The translations under genes were made by a program, and so were the position numbers. The notes beneath the pieces were generated by a model. That model saw nothing but the letters and a program-made list of their open reading frames with translations, did no database searches and was not told the origin of the DNA. DNA of 64,000 nt from Homarus americanus (Eukaryota; Arthropoda; Malacostraca; Decapoda; Nephropidae): positions 3,066,742 to 3,130,741 of the forward strand of contig NW_024724368.1 of the NCBI RefSeq assembly GCF_018991925.1. The letters run 5' to 3'. Positions 42,301 to 54,440 of this stretch are shown piece by piece; the stretch's first letter is position 1, and each line of letters opens with the position of its first letter.

Positions 42301-43023
42301 TGACTCATTATCTAAACTCAACACCAGTGATGATCCAGGTCTTTCTATACACTATTGACACAAATAACAGTAAACAGATCACCTGATGAATTACCAACCC
42401 AAGCTAATTTCACCCTAACGCTAACTTCCCTTTTAACTTCCTCTACCCCCAAAATAGCGTTAGGGTGGTTAATCTTCAGGTGAAATAAGCTTGGGTTACA
42501 GATTCTTCAGGTGATCGTTGTAAGTTATGGTGTTACAGGACTCGGCGGGAGGGTGTTGATGTTAATACACTGATACAGCTTCTCTCATCTCATTCAATCG
42601 CACTGCACAAGACTCTCCCCCTCCACACACCTGAATTACCTGTATAGTGTAGCCAGGGCACGTACACAAGGCCACACTACCTGAATATCACATGACACCG
42701 ACACAGGGTCTTGTAAATATACATAATTAAATGCGTCTGTCTACCGTAGTGCTGGAATGTTGTTATCTCAGTACCTCCTTCCTTACCTGTCCTGTCCGTC
42801 TGTCTTGCTTGCTTCATTAACCTTGTCTTGCTTTAAACCCTGCCTTACCTTGCTTAATTAACCCTATCTTACCTGTCCCCCTTACTCCATTGACCCTGCC
42901 TCCCCTAAATGACTTGACCCTTACCTTTCCTTCATATTCTCTACATCTCCTCACCCACAGGGATCCATCACCCTTCCTTCCCTACCCCTCTCACTCCCGT
43001 ACTCCACCTTCAGCTACTTCGTC

Positions 43024-43071
<48 letters not shown>

Positions 43072-43804
43072 TGTGATACCCTTGGCTGCCCGTATGGCCC
43101 TGAGGAACTCCTGGTGCTTCTCTCTCCATTTGGACTTGCTCTTCGGGTTGGTCTTGCGTTCAGGTGATTTTCCTCGACCGGGTACTCCCAAGGGTAGGTC
43201 CAGCCCGTCCACTCGCTGCTTGGTCGAGTCGAAGGTCTGTGATAACGAGGATGAGATGATGTACACAAGATATATACAGGTTGTCTGTCTGTTTCTGTCT
43301 GGGATATCTTCAAGGATACGTCGAGCCTCTTCGGTCAGATACAAAAATACAACTCTCATTTTTTTTCCCTCTGTACTTAAATGAATGAGGAAGTTTGAGG
43401 GTAATGAGGAGAGAAAGATGAGGAACACCACCATAATATCTTCTACCAACGACTTGTCCCAAACATTACACGGTGATCGAAAAGTCCCTGTGCACCTGTG
43501 ATAAATAATTCCAATTACAGTAAACGGGAAAAACTATAGCACATATTATCATAGGTGCACAGGGACTTTTTGATCACCCTCTATAATACAAAAAGGAATT
43601 ATACACCAGGATAAAGTCAATAAACGATGATAGGTAAAGGAGGTAGAGAGTTATTAAAGCAGGAGGTAGGAAGCGTCCTCATGCAATTATCTGAAGTGTG
43701 AATCAGGAAAGTGAGATATGCAATTTTGTTTGTGACCTGAAAGTATAATAAACAGTGGAGATGTTTACGTGAGGTGACGACAGTAGGAAGCCCATTCAGG
43801 GTCA

Positions 43805-43857
<53 letters not shown>

Positions 43858-44441
43858 AGATTAACAAAGAAAATATTGGTTGGTGTATGATGGGGCAGGT
43901 GAGGGTATGTTGGGGCAGTGTGGTAAGAGTATGCAGGGACAGGTGTGACTAATCAAACATGGTAGACCTCCAACACGTCTTCCCCGCCCCTCTATGGTCT
44001 ACCTGGTGTTGTTACCTTACTACGGTCATAATAACTCTCGGTGTCTCTGTGCCTACTGGACCCCACACACACACACCTCAAACACATTACTAGCATGGAT
44101 TCCCTCCCTCCATTAACCACCATTACTTATGATCACAAGTTTCTATATAAGACAGAAGATGTTATACGTAGATGTGAAGAGAACAGGAAGAGAAATTACG
44201 TAAAATTATTAAATGAAAGTAAAATGAGAGAGAGAGAGGAGTGAATTATGGTCCCAGTTTCAGTCTGTCGTAGTTTGTCCTTATTACTCGGACAATGATT
44301 TTGTTTTCATTATATTGTTGCTGTGTGATGTACGTCTGTCAGTCCTCTCCTGCTCGTACAGTACTTACCTGTTCTTGTGCCTCACACCTGTAATCACCAC
44401 CACAACACAACACAAATCTGTAAACTACGACATGTCCGTCC

Positions 44442-44519
<78 letters not shown>

Positions 44520-47500
44520 TACACTTACGTTTGATGAGGAAGTTTTCTGAGGTGCGGGAGAGAGAAACAAAGCTACATTAGACATCTAGTAAATAATGGT
44601 GACGTCAGCGCTGTGACACACTACAGTACAAGGCAGTGATTACTTACACCAGGTGGCACGACTCTAGGTGTAGACATGTGGCACTACCTTACAGTTTAAT
44701 GCGTTTACTGTGACTATTTACTTAACCTATTTACCATGAGTGGCACTACCTGTCTAGCATGTGGCACTACTTATTTAACATGTGGCACTACCTATTTAAC
44801 ATGTGGCACTACCTATTTACCATGTGGCACTAATGTACTGTTGAACGTGTCGCAAAAATATGTAAAATAATGTGTGGGCAAAGTTACATACGCGTACACA
44901 AATACAGATATACATTGTAAAAAAAATCGAGGAAAACTTGTTTCATTTGACACACATGAGTTGCCATATCAAATTCATGAATGATTAGGAATTATTATGA
45001 CCACACACCATAGGTGAATTAAATTGTCCTATAGTGACGCCTGTGTGTGTGTGTGTATGTGTGTGTACGCCTCTAAAGAAAGATCACTACTTCAGGATCA
45101 GGTAGAAACAGTTATCCCAGAGTGAGTGTCAATGGACTGGCCAGTGAGGTCATCTGCCCTTAGTCCGATAATATGTATTTAGGACACATTCCCTCGGTGC
45201 AGCAGTGGCGGACCTTACCACACCATGACCTCACACAGGGATCATCAGGGACACGCCCAGACAGTGTCCAGCGGGTGGTCACTAGTCAGGTTGGTGGTCG
45301 TCAAAAATGTATTGGACATCTTTCCTGGACTAACTAAAGCATATTACTTGGTACTGTCTACCTCAGTTTTTATTAAGGTCCAGCAAATTTCCCTGTTTTA
45401 TGAGTTAATTATATTGTTTTACTTTCTCAACACATTCGTTCATCTCGCGTTGCTTTCATAGTGAGTTGAGTGAACATTGTGCTAAAATAACCTGTGTGTG
45501 TACAGTACCATTCTGTAGACTAACATATGGAACCAGATTAAACTATGTATTATGACCATGTAAACTAACCTATGACACCATTATATAAAATCAACAATAA
45601 CAATACTGTGTACACTAATCTGGTACTAGAGTTCCTATTACTAGTTGGTACCACACCATCGCTTAATATACCAACTTTAATACCAGCGTGAAGACCAATT
45701 TAGAGTACCACCACGTAAACTAACTTCTAATACCAGAACCTATATTAATTTGTAGTATCAAAATGTAAACTGATCCGTTCATACTATACTATTATGCACA
45801 CTAATACCACGGTGTAAACTTGCCCTTGTAGATGACTAAGCTACGGGATACCATTTTGTAGACTAATTTGTAGCACCAGTGTCTAAGAGTGTAAATAAAT
45901 ATGCAAAAATCCAGTGCAAAATAATTATGGTCCCCAACTGTGCACAAAATAAAGTGTGGCACCAATGTAGGAAAAAAACTTGGCACCACTGTAGGGAATG
46001 ACATGCACTACTACATTGGAAAAAAGTGACTTGTAGCACCACTATATTAAAATGTAGTACCACTGTAAAAATTCTGACAACTGTAAATAATCTGGTACCA
46101 CTGTAAATAATAATGTTACTATAAATGTGCCACTACTATAAATATATGTGGCACTACTTAAAATATGTGGCACTACTAAAAATCATGTGACACTACTTAA
46201 AAGCATGTGGCACTACTAAAAATCCATGTGGCACTACTGAAAATCCATGTTACTACTTAAAAGCATGTGGCACTACTTAAAATCCATGTGGCACTACTTA
46301 ATATCATGTGGCACTACTTAGAATATGTGGCTCTACTAAAAAATCAACAAATTAATAAATTAATATATGTTCACTGAATTTAACGCCATTACCGTACAAA
46401 AACAAACATGTATCACCAGTGAACAAAAACGTATTACACTGAACAAAATTGTATATCACTGCAAAAAAAAAAGTATCCACTCCAAAAATTAACAGGTGTC
46501 AATAATGAACAACCATGTGTGTCTATTGAACACGTGTCACAACTGAACATGTGTCACCATCTCAATACCATATGACACAAATGTGATTAATGTAGCACCC
46601 CAGAGCACAAAAGATGGCACTGTTGTTATAATGTGGCATAACCTGTGTATAGTGCATGGTGAGATGTGGCACCACTGTATAGCTAAAGTAAACAAACGGG
46701 TAAAAACACAACTCGTGGTCATAACTCATAACCTACCGTGTTAAATATGTTGAGAACTTGATGCATACATAAATAAAACATTAATAAAACACTACATTCA
46801 ACATTAACCAATATTAATCATGTGCTGACCCGAGAAAACAGTGGATCCTTTATTTAACGGACTATATTGAGAAGAAAATTCGTTATATCGAGGGTCTGTT
46901 AGATGTGAAACCTCTATTTAACGGACTATATGGAGAAGAAAATCCGTTATATCGAGGGTCTGTTAGATGTGAAACCTCTATTTAACGGACTATATGGAGA
47001 AGAAAATCCGTTATATCGAGGGTCTGTTAGATGTGAAACCTCTATTTAACGGAATATATAAAGTCCGTTATATCGAGTCCTTTAAATATGAACCCCCCAC
47101 ATCTAACGAACTATAAAGATAAAAGTCCGTTATATCGAGAATCCGTTATACAGAGACTTCACTATACTAACATCTATCATTATATCAACAGGATTATTAC
47201 CATATATAACAAACTCTTTCACTAAACACAACATATACAATAACACGCAAAGACATTTATACTGAATACTTTATACATAACATACATATGAATAACAACA
47301 AGTGAATAACATACATATGAATCAGAAAGAATCACGATGTCACAGTTCGTATGTGTGTTATGAATGACGTGTTTTTATAAGGTTAGGATAGGTTAATTAA
47401 GTCACTAAGTCAGATTAGGACTTGAGGTTAAATCAGGGTAACACTTTGGTTAGGTCATATGAACTAACCTTTGAACCACTCTTCACTAAATCACCACAAA

Positions 47501-48581
47501 CTGTTCAAACACACACAAACCACCCCCACCCCCCCCCACCCCACACACAACCCCCATCCTAACAGTGATCCCAGTGGTACGATACACTAACGAGGAACAC
47601 ACTGCAACGAGACGAACCAACCTTTCGCTTTCTGGAGGAGAGCTTCTCGCACACCTTCCTGTGACGGTCTAGCGCCTGAGGGTTGAAGGTCCTGTTGCAG
47701 ATGGTACATGGCAGGAGCGTCGTTTGGCTCTCGTCCGGGTACTCTGGGGGGAAAACAAGACCACAGATAACTTTAATGTAGGTGATGTATGGAGAGACTT
47801 TAATGTAGGGGGATACAGGAGTGTGATACAGAAGGGGGTTACAGAAGGGGAGTTACAGAAAGGAGTTACAGAAGGGGATTACAGAAGGGGATTACAGAAG
47901 GAGTTACAGAAGGGGAGTTACAGGAGGGGAGTTACAGGAGGGGAGTTACAGAAGGGGAGTTACAGAAGGGGGTTACAGAAGGGGGTTACAGAAGGGGATA
48001 CATGTTATAGAAAGGGGTTACAGAAAGGGATACAGGTTATAGAACGGGGATTACAGAAGGGGGATACAGGTTATGGATTACAGAAGGGGATAAAGGTTAT
48101 AGAAGGGGGTTACAGAAGGAGGAATACGGAAAGGGGGGTACAGAAAACGGGTTACAGAAAGGGCCAGATTACAAGGAGGACTATAGTAAGACCCAAGCTG
48201 TTATAAGGTTACAGAAGGAGATACAGGCTGTAAAGGAGCTACAATAGGAAGCAGGCTGTGAAGGTGCAGGTCTTATTGAGGTTATGATAAAATACATTAC
48301 AGGACTACACTCCGAGGTACAGGTTGTGAAGTCTATAAGTCTTCACCACCACCACCACAGAGTAGGCTAATAGAGGCTACAATAATACTCAAAATGTGGT
48401 AAGTATAATAATGGAAAAGGCTACTGATTACAATGAGAGAATTTCTAGAATTTACAGATAACTATACATTACACTCGTATAGGTCACAGAGAGGCGACAG
48501 TAAGTGGTGAGATGCTATATTACGTGTTACTACAGAATACCCAAACACGTGTGTATTATCAAGCTGGGTACACGGGAAGTA

Positions 48582-48645
<64 letters not shown>

Positions 48646-48848
48646 TATATATATATATACGGTTAAGCTGACAGTATGTGTGTATGGAAAAAACAATACG
48701 GTGAACTGATAATAACTTAAGACCATAGTTATACAGTTTATTCAGTCGGGTTTGTTTTAATGCGAAGTAATAATGTGTCAAAACTCTCAACAGTGCAGTA
48801 AATGGTCTTTTGATTATACTGTTTCACCACTTATGAGCACATGCATGA

Positions 48849-48886
<38 letters not shown>

Positions 48887-51301
48887 AATAAGATAAACTG
48901 ACAGTGTATACGTTATGAAATGCATTCTATTAGCATTTCATGTTTTAAAAAATACACAAGACATTAGTAACTGTATTAACACAACGGTACAGTCATTACA
49001 GAGTGGCCCAAACATTACGGTTATGTAGTCATATGTGTATAAATTCACACCAGGCATGAAGTGATACATGTATATGATGTATCATTGTATACTGTATGAA
49101 AATACATGCACGCACACACACACACACACACGTATACACACACAAGTATACATACACACACACACACACACAAATACATGCTCAAACACACACACAACCA
49201 AGAATCACTTACTGTGCCGAGGGCGATACTCTGAGACTGAGCCAGAGTGATGATCGAGGGAGGAAAAACATCATTATTAGAATCTTCTCTTCCTCTCACG
49301 GACAAATAACACAAGTTTAAATGAGCAACAGTGACCCGGCAACCAATTAAGAGGCAGCGCGGATATAGCACACTGCGTACTAAGCTTTCGGTATACAAGG
49401 AGGCAGCGTGGTCATTATGGTATTTATCAGTAATATTAATAGTTTTATTTCCTCTTGTATAAACTACGATTTACATATATATGTTTTAAGGAGAGAAATT
49501 ATTTTTTTAGTTTGCCATATATATACAAGTGTCAAGATTTCTACACGTATGTAAAGTAAACATGTGTGGTAGTTTTTACGCCGTTGCTTATGTCACCCAC
49601 CACCACCACACTCCTAGTTCATTATCTTTACACCTTCTAGTTTATTGTTGTCTATTCTAGCCACCTGTTCCTCTCAAACTTAAAAAATAATAATAATTAA
49701 AATCAAACTCATCAAAAATCTATTCTTAAAATATATTACGCAAGCCAGGTGCTAATGAGATGACCTAACACTGTCTACTCACCTGGTTGTCTGAATGGAA
49801 ATGTTGGTTCTATTATTGTCCACCACACACCTGTAATCATGTCACTGTTTACCTGACCTGCAGAACTAATACGTCAGAGATGAACTAATGTTGGTACTTT
49901 TTGGAGGTGGTCAAGATCAAAAGGTCAAGTTCAATAGTGATTACATACACATTATTTAAGCATTACATACCTGTGACCTGTATACAGTGTGACCTGTGAC
50001 CTGTTTACTGTGTGACCTGTGACCTGTTTACTGTGTGACCTGTGACCTGTTTACTGTGTGACCTGTGACCTGTTTACTGTGTGACCTGTGACCTGTTTAC
50101 TGTGTGACCTGTGACCTGTTTACTGTGTGACCTGTGATGGACCAACTCAAATATCTCCCTCAACTCTCCATCGCTTGTACCACACACAAAAGAAGATTTC
50201 ATCCCCAAACCATGTGAGCGCCAGCATCAGTAACCACAAATCGATCTAGAACTTTAAAAAACCCACCAATAACTTATCCTTAGGTTATAAATTTATTACA
50301 ACCAACAACAACAACAGGAAGAATATATAAAAAAATGGAATCCCGGTATTATTTATGTATTTTCCTGTTTTGTGTTTCAGTTTAAATATTCCTGAAGATC
50401 ATGTGTGGTAACTAGAGTGCAAGACCTCTGTCCTAACACGTTCCACAACCTGTAGTGTTACCAGCAGGAGGTGGGAGGAGGCGGCGCCGCGGGGGGACTA
50501 TGTCTACTGGAAGGGTGAACCACAGTCCATTGTCCGGGAAGATGTGGGCGTATAACTTGAGACATAAACCAGAATAAAACCTACAATCTCAGGTCGAATA
50601 TCTTACTATGGTTACAAGTTTCTTTAAGGCTAAGGGAGAGACGTGTAGTTGCCAACTAGAGGAAGCAAAGACCAATAACTCCCGCCCTCTTCGTCTTGGT
50701 TAAAGCCATCTTGGATATCGATCTACCTGGAGTTACCGGGGAGGGAAGAGATACAATACTATATGCAAGGAGGTTGAGGGTAAGGTCTAGAGGGGGGGTG
50801 GAGGGGAGGAGGGGGTGAGAGGGAGGAGGGGGTGGTGAGGGGAGGAGGGGGGTGAGAGGGAGGAGGGGGTGGTGAGTGGGGGGAAGCTTGGCAAGGTGTC
50901 AACACAAGCCCCTGCACGGCCCGGTGACTCACTCCCCTCAGGCAGGAAGCTGGAGCCTGGCGCCCAAGTTTTCAGTCCTGTCTCCTCACCCTGCTGTCCT
51001 GCCTGCCTGCTATCTTGCCTCACTCACCCTACACCACACTACCTCCCACAAAAAGTTACCATCCAGAATTCAAGATATTTTCCTTCCAGTTTACGATACA
51101 CTCACGCCACCCAACACGTTACCGAGATCTTACGAGTTACAGGCATGATGGCGGTGGAATGATGATGGTAATAATGCTTAGTAATTTTTCTTTTATCATA
51201 AGACTGTGGCAGAGTGTTTACATGTTAACTTAAAGATTAAAGAAGAGTAATTAAGAGAATATTTTTAGGTGATTTAATATTAATGTTATGTATACTGGAG
51301 G

Positions 51302-51349
<48 letters not shown>

Positions 51350-51552
51350 CCAGCCATATCTCCCCTGACCTTCTCAAACTTACCTGGAAGAAACACATAA
51401 TTTACCTGTCTATATTATTGTTATACCTGAATTTTTCTACACGATTTTATTCTGCTTTAAAATCCTCAAGTATGATTATTTAACCCCTTGAGTACGATGA
51501 CATAACCCTTTGAGTACAATGTCTTAACTCCTTGATTGCGATTATTTAACCC

Positions 51553-51601
<49 letters not shown>

Positions 51602-52418
51602 GTGCGGTTTACCACACTACCCACCAAACGGGTAAGTCCAGGTGCTTTAATAATAATAAAAACACCACCACCTGAGTTCTCATTAACCTAACCCAACCTA
51701 AATTAATCAAACCTAACCTAACCTACCCAAACCTAACCCATCGTAACCTAACATGACCTGACCTAGGGAAAAAAATTAATGCTTCTTTGATAAACTTTCC
51801 ACATTAGTTATTATGGAGTTGACCCTCATACATACACTCCAGCCCTCATACATACACTCCAGCACTCCAGCCCTCACACGTACACTCCAGCCCCTACACT
51901 CCAGCCACTCCATACATGCACACTCCAGCCCCCACACGTACACCTCCACCCTCACCACACCCAGTACACTCCAGCACACTCCAGCACCTCAGCAGCACAC
52001 ACCCAGCCCTCATACGTACACCCAGCCTCATACGTACATGCACCACAGCCCCATACATACACTCCAGCCCCCATACATACACCACAGCCCTCATACATGC
52101 ACTACACATACATCCAGCCCCATACATACATGCACTCCAGCCCTCATACGTACACTCCAGCCCTCATACGTACACTCCAGCCCTCATACGTACACTCCAG
52201 CCCTCATACGCACACTCCAGCCCTCATACACACCCCCCCTCCTAACAACCCATCACAATAACCTTATAAACAGTAACCACAACATTAAGTAATATACCCA
52301 GTACCATGATATATAAACCGGTTTATATATTAATAAACCTTTTAACTGGTATACCCGGTAGTTTAAGTATATCATCAATGGGAAAAAAATCACTTGGAAG
52401 CATAGATGAGTGTGGTGA

Positions 52419-52459
<41 letters not shown>

Positions 52460-54399
52460 AGAGGTTAAAGGTATGTGGTGTGGGTGTGTCTTTGCAATCA
52501 CACTGGACGGAGGGGGGTCACTGATGAAGATAAGAGCCAGGTTCATATTTCTGGCTCGTTGTAGGTGATATTCCTTTGTGGCTCATTGCAAATAATATGT
52601 CTGGCTCACTGTAGAACATGTATCTTTGAGGTTCACTATATAGCTAACACGTGTCCTAATGTTACACCGCTGGACACGTGTACCAGTCGTTAAGTAATTC
52701 CACACGTCCATATTTTAGTAGCCATGGGAACCTCGTGTCAATACCTGCATTCTTGGGAGGGGCGAGACTCAACATGTCAAGTGAGGCTACGTAACATGAC
52801 TGCTGGGTGAGGTGAGGTGGGGTGGGTAGGTGGGTGTGTGGGCGAGTGTGGTGGGGTGGGAGGGGGGGTGGAGAGGTGGTGGGAGGTGGGTGAGGAGGTG
52901 GGGAGAGGTGGGTGGGGTGAAGGTGGTGGAATGAAGTGGGTTAGGTGAGTGAGGTCATTTTTTGTATAATTACTGGACACTTAATTGTATTCTTGATGAT
53001 GTGAAGAAAAAATAATGATAAAAAAAATGGAAATAAATTAGTTCGAATAATTACCTACACGAACAGGTAAATACGACAGGGGAAAAAGTTGGTAAGGATT
53101 GTCAACAGGAAGAGAAATATGTGTGTGGTGGAAAGGGGGAAAGGGAAGGGAGGGAAGCGACCCCGTTTGTTGACCACCACCCAGTATTACCGGGATTAGC
53201 CTACATAACTGTCTAGTCCACCTGTGACCTGTTCTCTCTCTCTCGTGTGTGTGTGTGTGTGTGTGTGTGTGATCTCTACCATAAACAGGACACACCATGT
53301 ACACATCATTTCCACCTGTACTACTACCACCACCACCTACCACCTTCCTTCCCACACCATCACCTACTTACCTACCAAGACCACCACCACCCACCTACTA
53401 CCACCTGGCCATCTATCAGATTTACCCTCCCTTACAGAGTCACTTCCCAGCCCCAACTCCTCACACGGGTTCTTGGGGGCCCTAATCTACGTTTCTTGGG
53501 GCCCTGGGAAAGAAGGTCTCTTGCACCCCCCCCTCAGACATTTAAATCTGATGACCGATAAACAAGTTGAACAAAGTTTACGTAAAAATTCACTTCACCC
53601 TCAAAATAAAGCTGCTCACACGTAAGCTTGAAAATACTTATAACTTTCAATTCTAAGCTTGACGGAAAACCTTACATCGCAAAATAAAAAAATAATGAAC
53701 TTTAAGGAACAATAAATAGAATAATATCAACACCTTGAAATTATACCTTTAATTTGTCTCCTTCTCACCTGTCTGTCTTTACCTTTACTCCATTTCTCAT
53801 TACATGTATAAGATCATGGTTTTATATTTCCTTTTGTGGAGAAGGTGAGAATATTTGAGTATTATCTGTATATCTCCGTCTGTCTTTCTCTTCGTCACTA
53901 TCTTTCTGTCAATCTCCCTCCCCCCTCCCCCCCTCTTTCTCTATATATATATATATATATCAGTGTAAAGAATCCAGAGGAGAATGACAAGACCAATCCC
54001 GGGCATTAGGAACCTTGAGTACAGAGACAGGTTAAAGCACCTTAATTTGCACTCCCTCGAGAGACGTAGAGCGAGGGGCAACATGATAGAGGTGTATAAA
54101 TGGAAGTCAGGGCTAAACAAAGGGGACGTTACAAAGGTACTCAAGCTATCCACTCAGGAGCGAACTCGTAACAATGGTTTTAAATTAGACAAATTTAGAT
54201 TTAGGCGGGAAATAGGTAAACACTGGTTTGGAAACAGTAGTTGATGAATGGAACAAGTTACCAAATATCATCATTAACTCGAATACGCTGGATAGCTTCA
54301 AACATAGGTTGGATGCTTATATGAGCAATGGGGGTTGGGTGTAAATGGGACTGCCCAGTATGGGCCAATAGGCCCACTGCAGTTTCCTCCATTCTTATG

Positions 54400-54440
<41 letters not shown>

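Larger units (their letters stand above)
42252..43070. other. Intron 3
   Basis: The 819-bp intron begins at the (GA)n donor tract of exon 3 and contains a foldback element (42377-42515). The rest is C/T-rich without further features. Confidence 0.8.
43237..47621. other. Intron 2
   Basis: The 4385-bp intron contains a mariner-like MITE, two long (CA)n arrays, a 2-kb field of degenerate TGGCACTAC repeats and a 64-bp tandem repeat. Apart from these, 44000-44440 and 44840-45480 show nothing recognisable. Confidence 0.75.

Noticed and set aside
47724..48206. Plus-strand open frame of 160 codons (GLQKGVTEG repeats)
   Set aside because: It overlaps exon 2 in antisense and then translates the GTTACAGAAGGGG minisatellite.
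51813..52292. Open frame of 159 codons with [15 protein letters not shown] repeats
   Set aside because: It is a translation of the 20-bp minisatellite. All frames are open because the unit lacks stops.
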